A stretch of DNA of 64,000 nt from ZLKRG08 sp964654815 (GTDB taxonomy: Bacteria; Actinomycetota; Actinomycetes; Nanopelagicales; Nanopelagicaceae): positions 3,184-67,183 of the forward strand of contig CAZZLH010000003.1 of the NCBI GenBank assembly GCA_964654815.1. The letters are read 5' to 3'. Positions 27,900-39,360 of the stretch are shown piece after piece. Position numbers and translations under genes: made by a program. Every line of letters starts with the position of its first letter. The stretch's first letter is position 1. The notes below the pieces were generated by a model. That model searched no databases, was not told the DNA's origin, and saw only the letters and a list, made by a program, of their open reading frames with translations.

Positions 27900-28436
27900 A
27901 TGGCAAAACATACTCTGGCAGTTTTGGTGGATAACTCTTCAGGTGTGCTTGCTCGTGTGGCAAGCCTCTTCGCCCGTCGCGCATTCAACATTGATTCACT
28001 TGCGGTAGGCCCTACCGAAGATCCCACAATCTCTCGCATGACCATCGTGGTAAATGTCGAGGGTCATGCGCTCGAACAGGTGATTCGCCAGTTGGATAAA
28101 TTGATAAATGTCATTCACGTGACTGAGATAAAGCCAGCAAAATCCACCCAGGAAGAGTTGATTCTGGTGAAGGTAAAGAGCAATCCACGAGTTGAATCGG
28201 TAGCCCAGAAATTTGGCGCCAAAATCGTGGATAACAGCGATGGCGCAACCATTGTGAAGTCCACCAATACCCCAGCACAGATCGAGGAGCTTCTTACCTC
28301 TTTAAAGGAGTTTGGAATCATCGAATTCGTGCAATCGGGGGTAGTGGCGCTTTCTCACGGCAGCACTGCGCTAGCAGACCAAACATTAGATATTCAATCA
28401 ATCTCAACCGATCGCCCGGTTGATTACCAGAATTAA
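27900..28436 (+). CDS. ilvN: acetolactate synthase small (regulatory) subunit
   Basis: ACT-domain regulatory subunit that binds valine for feedback inhibition and activates IlvB. The 178 aa protein begins MAKHTLAVLVDNSSGVLARV, the ACT-domain start, followed by RRAFNIDSLAVGPTED; a second ACT-like domain fills the C-terminal half. The ATG at 27900, with AGGAG upstream in the end of ilvB, is preferred over an in-frame GTG-type start inside ilvB. ilvC follows after 78 A-rich bases. Confidence 0.95.
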   Translation: MAKHTLAVLVDNSSGVLARVASLFARRAFNIDSLAVGPTEDPTISRMTIVVNVEGHALEQVIRQLDKLINVIHVTEIKPAKSTQEELILVKVKSNPRVESVAQKFGAKIVDNSDGATIVKSTNTPAQIEELLTSLKEFGIIEFVQSGVVALSHGSTALADQTLDIQSISTDRPVDYQN

Positions 28437-28460
28437 TCGTGGCGCAAGAGAGAAATTAGA

Positions 28461-28500
28461 AACACTAAAGAACTCAAGAAAACTCAAGAAAACCTAAAGA
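28461..28500 (+). repeat. 10-base period A-rich array before ilvC
   Basis: Units AACACTAAAG, AACTCAAGAA, AACTCAAGAA and AACCTAAAGA follow each other at an exact 10-base period between ilvN and the ilvC ribosome binding site. They resemble the array after rne (14987-15026; unit AACCCAAAGA when shifted by one base). The phased A-runs could bend DNA or keep the mRNA unstructured. Confidence 0.7.
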
Positions 28501-28511
28501 AGAGGAAATAA

Positions 28512-31133
<2,622 letters not shown>

Positions 31134-31137
<4 letters not shown>

Positions 31138-32186
31138 CCAGAGAGATTAATCTTGCAGTGATTGCCGGCGATGGCATTGGCCCAGAAGTGGTGGCTGAGG
31201 GTTTAAAGGTTTTAGATGCGGTCGGCAGTAAGCATGGCGTAATTTTCAAAAAGAGCAATTACGATCTTGGCGCAGGATATTGGCACCGAACCGGCGAGGT
31301 ATTGCCAGATGCGGTGATGGCAGAGATTGCAAAAGCCGATGTGATCTTGCTGGGAGCAGTTGGAGATCCTTCGGTACCAAGCGGAGTATTAGAGCGCGGT
31401 CTACTTTTAAAACTTCGCTTTGCATTTGATCATTACATCAATTTACGTCCTGCAAAATTACATAAGGGAGTCAAAGGTCCGCTGGCTACCGATAAAGAGA
31501 TCGATTTTGTCGTAGTTAGAGAGGGCACTGAGGGCCCATATGTTGGCGCGGGCGGAAATCTCGCCTTCGGAACCGATGCTGAGATAGCAACCGAAGAATC
31601 ACTAAATACCCGTCGTGGTGCAGAGCGCGTGATCCGAGATGCTTTTAATCGCGCCGCTAGCCGCCCGCGGAAAAAATTGACCTTAGTCCACAAGAACAAT
31701 GTATTGACTCATGCAGGAGGGCTTTGGACTCGTACCTTTAATGAAGTCGCCAAAGAATTTCCAACTGTTACTACCGATTATCTACATGTCGATGCCGCAT
31801 CGATGTTCTTTGTCACCAACCCTGAGCGCTTTGATGTAGTTGTGACCGATAACTTATTTGGCGATATCTTGACTGATATTGCAGCTGCAATTTGCGGTGG
31901 CATCGGACTAGCCGCATCGGGCAATATCAATCCGACTGGAAAGTTTCCTTCAATGTTCGAACCAGTTCATGGTTCGGCGCCAGATATTGCTGGTAAGCAG
32001 TTAGCTGACCCAACCGCCACGATTATGTCGGTTGCGATGATGTTGGATCATTTAGGTTTCGCTGCCGCAGCACGCGAAGTGGAGGCTGCAGTTGCCTCAG
32101 ATTTAGCAAACCGTGGTGATAGCAAACGCTCCACCTCGCAGATTGGTGATGCATTGGTAGATGCTTTAGCAAAGGCGGGTTCTTGA
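31134..32186 (+). CDS. leuB: 3-isopropylmalate dehydrogenase
   Basis: NAD-dependent oxidative decarboxylation of 3-isopropylmalate in leucine synthesis. The 350 aa protein starts with the [11 protein letters not shown] motif and contains the arginine-bearing segment [26 protein letters not shown], and the metal and NAD regions [12 protein letters not shown] and [13 protein letters not shown]. The same enzyme may oxidise methylmalate in the citramalate route to isoleucine, fitting cimA three genes on. It overlaps serA (ATGA) and ilvE (TGATG). Confidence 0.93.
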
Positions 32187-33268
32187 TGGCCATTAAATTA
32201 ACTTTGAATCCAAATGCACTCTCTGCAGCAGAGCGCGAGGCGAAAGTTGCGGAAGGTGGCTTTGGTAAGTATTACACCGACCACATGGTTATCTGCGAGT
32301 GGAATGAGCAGAGCGGTTGGGCAGAGCCAGAGTTAAAACCATATGGTCCGATCACATTAGATCCGGCTACTGCAGTTTTTCACTATGGCCAAGAGATATT
32401 CGAGGGCATGAAGGCCTATCGCCAACCTGATGGCGGTGTCGCGCTATTTAGACCCGAGGAGAACGCAAAACGTTTTAATCGAAGTGCAAAACGTTTGGCC
32501 TTGCCAGAGCTTCCGGTAGAAACATTCCTAGAGACAGTTAATGCATTGGTCAAGCAAGATATTGGTTGGGTCCCCAATCAAGTTGGTGAATCACTTTATA
32601 TTCGCCCATTTATGATCGCTACCGAAGTTGGTTTGGGAGTGCGCCCCACAAATAAGGCGATGTATGTGCTGATCGCAACCCCAGCTAGTGCATATTTCAA
32701 TCCTGGCAAAGCGGTAACTGTATGGATCTCTACCGAATATGTGCGCGCTGCGCCTGGCGGAACCGGCGAGGCAAAGTGCGGCGGAAATTACGCAGCATCA
32801 TTGGTAGCCCAGAAGGCAGCTGCTGCAGAAGGTTGCGATCAAGTGGTCTGGCTCGATGCCGTCGAACGCAAATGGGTCGAGGAGATGGGTGGCATGAATC
32901 TTTACTTCGTTGTCGGTAAAGAGAAGAAGAAGATCGTCACACCAAAGTTGACCGGTACTTTACTTCCTGGAATTACTCGCGACTCGATCCTCTCAGTCGC
33001 TAGAGATTTAGGTTACGAGACCGAAGAGGTAATGCTCTCAGTAGATGATTGGCGAGAGGGCATCAAGTCCGGAGAGATATCTGAGACCTTTGCTTGTGGT
33101 ACCGCCGCAGTGGTCTCACCAATCGGCGCCGCGAAATCTAAATGGGGTACTTGGGTAACTGGTGATGGCAACCCCGGTCCTATAACTATGAAGATTCGCG
33201 AAACCTTGCTGGGAATTCAGCATGGCCAGATTACAGATAAATACAACTGGGTGAAGGTAGTCAAGTAA
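32186..33268 (+). CDS. ilvE: branched-chain amino acid aminotransferase
   Basis: Fold-type IV PLP enzyme that makes valine, leucine and isoleucine from their keto acids and glutamate. The 360 aa protein has YGQEIFEGMKAYR near residue 70, the PLP lysine in GEAKCGGNYA (about residue 194), and the EEMGGMNLYFV motif near 235. The ATG at 32186, overlapping the leuB stop, gives [10 protein letters not shown], preferred to a TTG one codon upstream. It completes the pathway begun by ilvBNC and ilvD. Confidence 0.94.
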   Translation: MAIKLTLNPNALSAAEREAKVAEGGFGKYYTDHMVICEWNEQSGWAEPELKPYGPITLDPATAVFHYGQEIFEGMKAYRQPDGGVALFRPEENAKRFNRSAKRLALPELPVETFLETVNALVKQDIGWVPNQVGESLYIRPFMIATEVGLGVRPTNKAMYVLIATPASAYFNPGKAVTVWISTEYVRAAPGGTGEAKCGGNYAASLVAQKAAAAEGCDQVVWLDAVERKWVEEMGGMNLYFVVGKEKKKIVTPKLTGTLLPGITRDSILSVARDLGYETEEVMLSVDDWREGIKSGEISETFACGTAAVVSPIGAAKSKWGTWVTGDGNPGPITMKIRETLLGIQHGQITDKYNWVKVVK

Positions 33269-34867
33269 ATGTCGCGCATGCCAGATGCTTTTCATATCTA
33301 TGACACCACGCTTCGCGATGGCGCACAGCAAGAGGGTTTGAATCTTTCGGTTCATGACAAACTCCAAATTGCCCGCCACTTAGATGAATTGGGTGTTGGG
33401 TTTATTGAAGGCGGCTGGCCAGGTGCTAACCCCAAAGATACTGAGTTCTTCGAATTAGCTAAGAAAGAATTGAAATTAAAGCATGCAACTTTTGTAGCTT
33501 TTGGCGCTACTCGTCGCGCAGGCGTTAAGGCAGCGGATGATCCGCTTCTTGCTGCGCTTCGTAACTCTGGCGCCCCGGTCGTCACAATGGTGGCAAAATC
33601 ACATGATCGCCATGTAGATCTGGCGCTCAAAACTACCCTCGATGAAAACTTAAATATGATCCGCGATTCAATCTCTCACCTTAGAAGTGAGGGCCAACGT
33701 GTTTTCTTGGATGCGGAACATTTCTTTGATGGATATCGCTCAAATCGTGCATATGCACTTGAGGTGGTTCGCGTTGCGGCTGAGGCCGGTGCCGATGTGA
33801 TCGCACTTTGCGATACCAACGGTGGAATGTTGCCGGATGAGGTTGCTGATGTGGTGCACGATATTCTCCAAAACTCGCAAGCGCGACTTGGTATCCATTG
33901 CCACAATGACACCGGTTGCGCTGTGGCCAACTCAATGGCTGCCGTCGCAGCTGGCGCAACCCATGTTCAGGGCACGATAAATGGATATGGAGAGCGCACC
34001 GGCAACGCTGATTTGGTCTCGATCATCGCAAATTTAGAGTTAAAGAAATCTCAAAAAGTCTTGCCCGATGAATTGCTTCGCGAATCCTTCCGCATCTCGC
34101 ATGCCATCGCGGAGGTCACGAATGTAAAACCTTCAGCTCGCCAACCATATGTCGGGCTCTCTGCCTTTGCCCATAAAGCTGGATTGCATGCATCAGCCAT
34201 AAAAGTTGATCCCAGCCTCTACCAACATGAAGATCCAGCAGAGGTCGGAAATGACATGCGAATGTTGGTATCAGATATGGCGGGTCGCGCTTCAATCGAA
34301 TTGAAGAGCCAAGAGTTGGGTGTCGATTTAGGAGGAGACAAGGAGTTGATCACTCGGATTGTCGAGCGGGTCAAGGATATGGAATCTCGAGGCTTCACCT
34401 TTGAAGCAGCTGATGCATCTTTTGAACTTCTAGTCCGAGAAGAGATCGCTAAAAAGCGTCCGACTTTCTTTACTGTTGAGCATTGGCTAACCAGCGTTGA
34501 AAGCGATGCAAATGGTTCAATCGTCACCAAGGCAGAGGTAACCGTCTCGGCCAATGGCGAGACAATCGCTTGCAACGGCACTGGTAATGGTCCAGTTAAT
34601 GCATTTGATACCGCACTTCGCGCTGGTCTATCCAAGCTTTATCCGGAGCTAGCGGAGTTAGAGTTAACCGATTACAAGGTTCGCATCCTCGAAGGGCGTC
34701 TCGGAACCGGCGCAGTCACTCGTGTATTGGTTGAGACCTCGGATTCGATGGGCGCGTGGAACACCGTTGGAGTTCACGAGAATGTGATTGCCGCATCTGC
34801 AATGGCGCTAGAGGACGCACTTACCTTCGGTTTACTTCGTCAGGGACGCGTACCAGAGAGCTCTTGA
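33269..34867 (+). CDS. cimA: citramalate synthase
   Basis: Condenses acetyl-CoA with pyruvate to citramalate, giving a threonine-independent entry to 2-oxobutyrate and isoleucine. The 532 aa protein has a TIM-barrel domain starting YDTTLRDGAQQEGLNLS, with the HCHNDTGCAVANS metal site near residue 210 and the GERTGNADLVSI motif, and a C-terminal regulatory LeuA dimer domain (about 400-525). The short spacing of GGWPGANPKD after the barrel start is typical of the CimA subgroup rather than LeuA. Its 3' end overlaps the opposite-strand regulator gene by 28 bases. Confidence 0.88.
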   Translation: MSRMPDAFHIYDTTLRDGAQQEGLNLSVHDKLQIARHLDELGVGFIEGGWPGANPKDTEFFELAKKELKLKHATFVAFGATRRAGVKAADDPLLAALRNSGAPVVTMVAKSHDRHVDLALKTTLDENLNMIRDSISHLRSEGQRVFLDAEHFFDGYRSNRAYALEVVRVAAEAGADVIALCDTNGGMLPDEVADVVHDILQNSQARLGIHCHNDTGCAVANSMAAVAAGATHVQGTINGYGERTGNADLVSIIANLELKKSQKVLPDELLRESFRISHAIAEVTNVKPSARQPYVGLSAFAHKAGLHASAIKVDPSLYQHEDPAEVGNDMRMLVSDMAGRASIELKSQELGVDLGGDKELITRIVERVKDMESRGFTFEAADASFELLVREEIAKKRPTFFTVEHWLTSVESDANGSIVTKAEVTVSANGETIACNGTGNGPVNAFDTALRAGLSKLYPELAELELTDYKVRILEGRLGTGAVTRVLVETSDSMGAWNTVGVHENVIAASAMALEDALTFGLLRQGRVPESS

Positions 34868-35631
34868 TCAGATTTGGCATAGGAGCTTTGATAGATATTT
34901 GAAGCCTCGAATCGACCAGTGCAGCCCAATTTTGCATAGATCTTTATAGTCTCGTGGCGGATGGTTGATTCGGAGTAACCGAGCGCATTGGAAATCGCGA
35001 GATTTGTGCGACCTTCTGCAATCATCCTCAAGATCAATAATTGCCGCTCAGTCAGCGCGCTACCGCGCAAATCCTTGCTTTTGAGTAACTCTTCACGATC
35101 AAAGAGCTTCTGATTATCAAAGCCATACCTGAATCCATCTCTATTGGAATAAAAAAAAAGCGCAAGCAGACTGGCAATCACGCCGAGGAACTCCTCAATC
35201 TCTGGATTTGGATCTAATACATCAAGACAGAAGAGCCCCATTGCCGCATAAGGGGTACCGCTCTTTTCGATCGGGAAGGCGATAAAGGTCTGGGCATCGT
35301 ATTCGTACGAGATATCTTTAAACATCTCGAATTCGTCCCCCCACTTTGGCAAGGTATTAACCCAGACCGTGCCTTGATCCTTAATCGCGGCAGAGATCGG
35401 CATCAACTCAGAGAGTCTGAATCTTTTCGGATGCGATTCGAAGAAATCATCCTCCAGACCATATTGCGCGGTGATCTCTGCAATGCCATTTGCCTTTAAC
35501 TCTGACATGACCACTCCGGTGCAGCCAAGTGGCGCAAAGGTGCGAAGTGCTAAGTGCACCAGAACTTCCTCTGGCGAATGGCTCTTTTGTGACAAGAATT
35601 CGGCGAGATCTGAAATTTCCTGTAAATACAT
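34840..35631 (-). CDS. GAF-like sensor with LuxR-type DNA-binding domain
   Basis: Transcription regulator of 263 aa. The N-terminal half looks like a GAF-type sensor (a run of beta strands with FIAFPIEKSG and AAMGLFCLDV), and the C-terminus is a LuxR helix-turn-helix: LTERQLLILRMIAEGRTNLAISNALGYS, then ESTIRHETIKIYAKLG. No response-regulator receiver domain is seen, so it probably binds a ligand. The start is set at 35631, where AAGGGA lies 6 bases upstream; an ATG five codons earlier (35646) is also possible. A TACAAT -10 candidate lies at 35683-35688. It is divergent from the secreted repeat protein, a likely target. Confidence 0.8.
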   Translation of the reverse strand: MYLQEISDLAEFLSQKSHSPEEVLVHLALRTFAPLGCTGVVMSELKANGIAEITAQYGLEDDFFESHPKRFRLSELMPISAAIKDQGTVWVNTLPKWGDEFEMFKDISYEYDAQTFIAFPIEKSGTPYAAMGLFCLDVLDPNPEIEEFLGVIASLLALFFYSNRDGFRYGFDNQKLFDREELLKSKDLRGSALTERQLLILRMIAEGRTNLAISNALGYSESTIRHETIKIYAKLGCTGRFEASNIYQSSYAKSDQELSGTRP

Positions 35632-35646
35632 CAAATGTCCCTTCAT

Positions 35647-35802
35647 AAAGTGTTTCAGATGGTTCTGTGTCTATGACAAGTTATTGTAGAAATTTGGATT
35701 TAAAGATAAGTCGCAATGTCATCACGGATGATTGCAAAAACCTCACAAAAATTTCTTAGCTCGTCTTTTTTAAGTCATTGACCAAAATGTATTACTCAAA
35801 AA
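35647..35802. promoter_or_regulatory. divergent regulatory region with dyads
   Basis: AT-rich 156-base region between the LuxR-type gene and the secreted protein. It holds an imperfect dyad GCAAT-GT-CATC / GATG-ATTGC at 35713-35735 and a pair of 8-base inverted repeats AGAAATTT (35688-35695) and AAATTTCT (35749-35756) nearly concentric with it. ATTGTA at 35683-35688 is TACAAT on the minus strand, a good -10 for the regulator. TATTAC at 35790-35795, seven bases before the ATG at 35803, is a weaker -10 for the secreted protein. Confidence 0.5.
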
Positions 35803-38351
35803 ATGCAATATGCCGGCATGAAAAAACTACAGGAGCAAGATTCATTTTTCACATCAAATCGCCAATTTAATAGGCTAATTAGCGCATTTCTAATCTCGCT
35901 ATTGGCTGCAACATTCAATCTTTCAAGCGGCAANNNNNNNNNNNNNNNNNNNNNNNNNNNNNNNNNNNNNNNNNNNNNNNNNNNNNNNNNNNNNNNNNNN
36001 NNNNNNNNNNNNNNNNNNNNNNNNNNNNNNNNNTTAGCGCATTTCTAATCTCGCTATTGGCTGCAACATTCAATCTTTCAAGCGGCAATATTTCTACTGC
36101 CAACGCTGGCGGACAAGGCGCCCACACCATCACCTTTGATGCAAATGGCGGCAGTGGCACCATGGCGCCGCAGAAAGATAATAAAACCAATCCCTTGGAT
36201 TTAAATCTTTTCTCTCGAGTTGGTTATACCTTCAAGAATTGGAACACTGTTGCTGATGGCACGGGTACCAGTTATGCCGATGGCCAAAGCATCTTGTTTG
36301 ATGCAGATTTATCTTTATTTGCGCAATGGACCAGCAATGATCCATTGGCACCTGGTGGCTCTCAACACTTTGTTACCTTCGACGCAAATGGCGGTACTGG
36401 CACTATGGCTCAGCAGAAAGACAATAAGGCCTCACCGCTTAACTTGAACACCTTTGTGCGCAGTAATTACAACTTTTCCAATTGGAACACTGCAGCTGAT
36501 GGCAGTGGTACCTCATATAGTGATGGCGCTACCTATGCATTCAATGCAGATATAACTCTGTATGCGCAATGGGCCTATATCCCGGTGGTGATAAATATCG
36601 ACACAATCACCGGTATCAAGGTTCCGATCTTTGGCGCGATACCAGATACCGCAACAGCAGAGTCCGTCCAATTTACGGGCGCAGTTACGTGGAGTCCAAG
36701 CGCTGCCCAATTTGGTGGCGGTATCCAATACACCGCAAACATCACGCTGACTGCAAAGACTGGTTTTACCTTTAACGGCGTTGCCGCTAATTTCTTCAAA
36801 GTTTCCGGGGCGAGCACTGTGACAAATAACGCCAACTCTGGAGTAGTCACAGCAATATTCCCTGCCACAGGTCAGTTGATTTCAACAGATACAAGTGGTG
36901 CGACTGTTCCAATGACTTTCCAGATCAAGGGTTCAGATTTTCCGATCACAGTAATCTTGCCGCCAGGCTTGAAGACAGGGCATACAGTCGAGCTAACAAT
37001 CACTGCAACAGATGAGGCTACCGCGCTCTATCCAAACCTAAATATCTCGGATGCCAGCGGCTATAACATCTTTGACAAAGTATTTTCCATTGAGATGCCA
37101 GATCTCACCGAAGGTGGCTTGTTAGTGACTTCATTTATCTCTGGCCAATTCATTCTATTGCAGAAGATAACGACTGCAGATTTGCCAACTTTGTGCGCAA
37201 CCCCAACTCAAGATGGTTATATTGATAATGGCGCCACAATCACCATTTATACCTGCCATATCTCCACCTATGGTTATCGGGAGAATCAGAGTCCGATAAC
37301 GCTAAGCGCTGCTGCAAGTAGCGTTACGGTGGGTGCGACAGTCCAGATGAGTGCAGCAGGCGGAAGCGGAGTAATTGCCTATACATATAAGAGCGGTGCA
37401 ACTTCAATTTGCACGGTTAACTCCAGTGGATTGGTCACCACGCTCGCTGTCGGTACCTGCACGATCACCGCAACCAATCCCGCAAATGGACCATACATAG
37501 ATAGAGCTTCATCCGCAGTTTCAATAACCGTCAACGCTGCGCCAAATGGTGGCGGCGGAGGTGGGTCATCAGGAGGTGGGTCTTCAGGTGGTGGCGGATC
37601 TTCAGGTAGCTCCGGGGGGACTTTCGCTACCTATTTCACGCAACCGCCTTTAACCATCAAAGCAGATGAGAACACAGTTCAGTTAACCAAGTCCACGATG
37701 CTCACTCTTTCGGGTGGTGCCGGAATTGGATTAGTTACCATCACGACCTCTACGCCGAATATTTGCTCGGTAACAAATTCGGGGGTCGTAACTGGGCTGC
37801 TCGTTGGTACCTGCCTGGTGAAAGCAACCAAAGCCGCATCCGGAACTTATCTTGAAGCGGCGTCTGCCGAATTAACTATCGCAATCAGTGATTCGGAGCA
37901 GAGAGCTGCGGATGAAGCTGCAGCGCTTCAACATCAGATAGCCGATCTTGATGCTGCCACCGCAAAGGCGATGGCAGATAAAGCTGAAGCAGATAAGGCC
38001 GCAGCAGAGTTAGCTGCGGCTGCTGAAGCCACTCGCATTGCTGCGGCAGCGGCAAAGGCGCAAGCAGAGGCAGCGCGGCTAGCAAAACTTAATATGAACA
38101 TTATTACCTGGAAGAAATCCGGTAATAAATATGCAGTGATGCTAAACCTTGCAAATAAGTACGCACATGAATTGGTAACAGTTCAGGTCGGAAGCAAGGT
38201 CAAAGGCAAACTTGCATATAAGACCACCGATTGGTTATCACTTAATGCAAATGGAGATGGTGTAATTACCCAAAGTAAGGCTCCTGTCAGAGGCACCTAT
38301 TTCCGGATTCTCTTGGAGAAGAAGGCGATCCATACGCAATTAGTTAAGTAG
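35803..38351 (+). CDS. secreted surface protein with InlB-type repeats and Ig-like domains
   Basis: Large exported protein, about 797 aa once the assembly gap is closed by merging the duplicated ends at 35879-35933 and 36034-36088; both halves are then in one frame. Order of parts: signal peptide (LISAFLISLLAATF, cleavage near NISTANA); two InlB B-type repeats of about 70 residues (each starting TFDANGG and ending L.AQW); a beta-rich repeat domain (GAVTWSPSAAQF, then TGFTFNGVAANFF); a region without recognised motif; two Ig-like domains separated by a G/S linker (about 37550-37620); an alanine-rich coiled coil (about 37900-38080); and a C-terminal domain. No sortase motif is seen. It is probably an adhesin or envelope protein. 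ATG 35818 is an alternative start. Confidence 0.8.
35879..35933 (+). repeat. contig-end duplicate, left copy (55 bases)
   Basis: Identical to 36034-36088, on the other side of a 100-N gap. Both copies lie in the signal-peptide region of the same gene. This is an unmerged overlap between contigs, not a biological repeat. Confidence 0.95.
35934..36033. other. 100-N scaffold gap with no missing DNA
   Basis: Placeholder Ns between two identical 55-base contig ends. Removing the Ns and one copy (155 bases) gives a single open frame across the joint. Confidence 0.95.
36034..36088 (+). repeat. contig-end duplicate, right copy (55 bases)
   Basis: Second copy of 35879-35933. It produces a false internal start for the secreted protein if the gap is taken at face value. 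Confidence 0.95.
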
Positions 38352-38370
38352 CCAACAGCTGGTCGTAAAG

Positions 38371-38408
38371 GGCTACCTCAGAACCAAGTGTTCTAGAGGT
38401 AGCCTTTT
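38371..38408 (+). terminator. terminator of the secreted protein gene, overlapping the xerC promoter
   Basis: GGCTACCTCAGAAC (38371-38384) pairs with GTTCT-A-GAGGTAGCC (38390-38404) with one bulged A, loop CAAGT, then TTTT. The right arm contains TAGCCT (38400-38405), which is correctly spaced to be the -10 of xerC. Confidence 0.88.
38400..38405 (+). promoter_or_regulatory. leaderless -10 box TAGCCT for xerC
   Basis: TAGCCT, six bases, then the xerC ATG at 38412, with no ribosome binding site. The box lies in the 3' arm of the preceding terminator. Confidence 0.55.
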
Positions 38409-38411
38409 GCT

Positions 38412-39296
38412 ATGGAATTAGCGGCTGCGTTCGCGGCATTTAGAGATTATCTAAATCAAGCGCGCTCGCTCTCTCCCAACACTATTCGCGCATATCTCGG
38501 TGATTTAGAGTCACTTAATCTCCATTTAAGCGCGCTAGGGATAACTCAAATGGGCGATTTAAGTCTTAGCCACTTACGCAGTTGGTTAGCCAATCAACAG
38601 AGTAAGGGCGCATCTCGAACCACGCTCTCGCGCCGCGCCACCTCTATAAAGCTCTTCACCAAATGGGCTCAAATGAATGGCGTTATCACAACCGATGTTG
38701 GCCATAACTTGGTCACTCCCAAAGCTCATCGAGTGTTACCTGAAATCTTGGATGTAAAGAGCGCAGATCTTGCGCTACTAGCTCTTGAGACCTTTGCCAA
38801 TGAGAGCGGAGAGGTTTCTGCGATTCGAAATCTTGCGATGGTTGAGCTGCTTTATGCAACCGGTGCACGCGTCTCCGAACTCTGCGGACTTAATCTCTCC
38901 GATGTTGATTATGAACGAGAGACGATTCGGGTAATTGGTAAAGGAAACAAGGAACGAGTAATCCCCGTAGGCAGACCTGCGATGGCAGCGCTAGAGAAAT
39001 GGCTTGCAGTAAGGCCACAGATGGCAAATCAGCAAAGTGGCAGCGCGATCTTTATCGGTGCCAGGGGAAAGCGGATAGACCAAAGACAGGTCAGAGAAGT
39101 GGTTTATCAAGCAATCGAATTAGGGCCACATGCCTTAAGACACTCTGCTGCAACACATTTATTAGAGGGTGGCGCTGATTTAAGAACGGTGCAAGAGATT
39201 CTGGGCCATGCATCTCTATCAACTACTCAGATTTACACCCATGTCTCGGCCGAAAGATTGCACTCCGCATTCAAGCAAGCCCACCCCAGAGCCTAG
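38412..39296 (+). CDS. xerC: tyrosine recombinase XerC
   Basis: Site-specific recombinase that resolves chromosome dimers at dif with XerD. The 294 aa protein has an N-terminal SAM-like DNA-binding domain (about 1-85) and a catalytic domain with R153 in TGARVSE, H240 and R243 in HALRHSAATH, H266 in LGHASLSTTQ and the nucleophile Y275 in QIYTHV. The position just upstream of rpsB matches xerC in other actinobacteria, which favours XerC over XerD. No mobile element borders are visible around it, so it is a housekeeping enzyme, not an integrase. Confidence 0.93.
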   Translation: MELAAAFAAFRDYLNQARSLSPNTIRAYLGDLESLNLHLSALGITQMGDLSLSHLRSWLANQQSKGASRTTLSRRATSIKLFTKWAQMNGVITTDVGHNLVTPKAHRVLPEILDVKSADLALLALETFANESGEVSAIRNLAMVELLYATGARVSELCGLNLSDVDYERETIRVIGKGNKERVIPVGRPAMAALEKWLAVRPQMANQQSGSAIFIGARGKRIDQRQVREVVYQAIELGPHALRHSAATHLLEGGADLRTVQEILGHASLSTTQIYTHVSAERLHSAFKQAHPRA

Positions 39297-39360
39297 AAAA
39301 TCAACGCTAAACCGGCCTGCTAACCTCAAAATCTGGTCAAGAGCACCCTTTTTTAATAGG

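Noticed and set aside
35778..35783. TTGACC as -35 of the secreted-protein gene
   Set aside because: No -10 at 16-18 bases; the nearest candidate TATTAC is only six bases away.
36057..38351. A separate gene starting with an internal codon after the gap
   Set aside because: The start lies in the duplicated contig end; merging the ends makes it the continuation of the gene that begins at 35803.
38412..39296. XerC as integrase of a mobile element
   Set aside because: Housekeeping position beside rpsB, no attachment repeats, no cargo genes.
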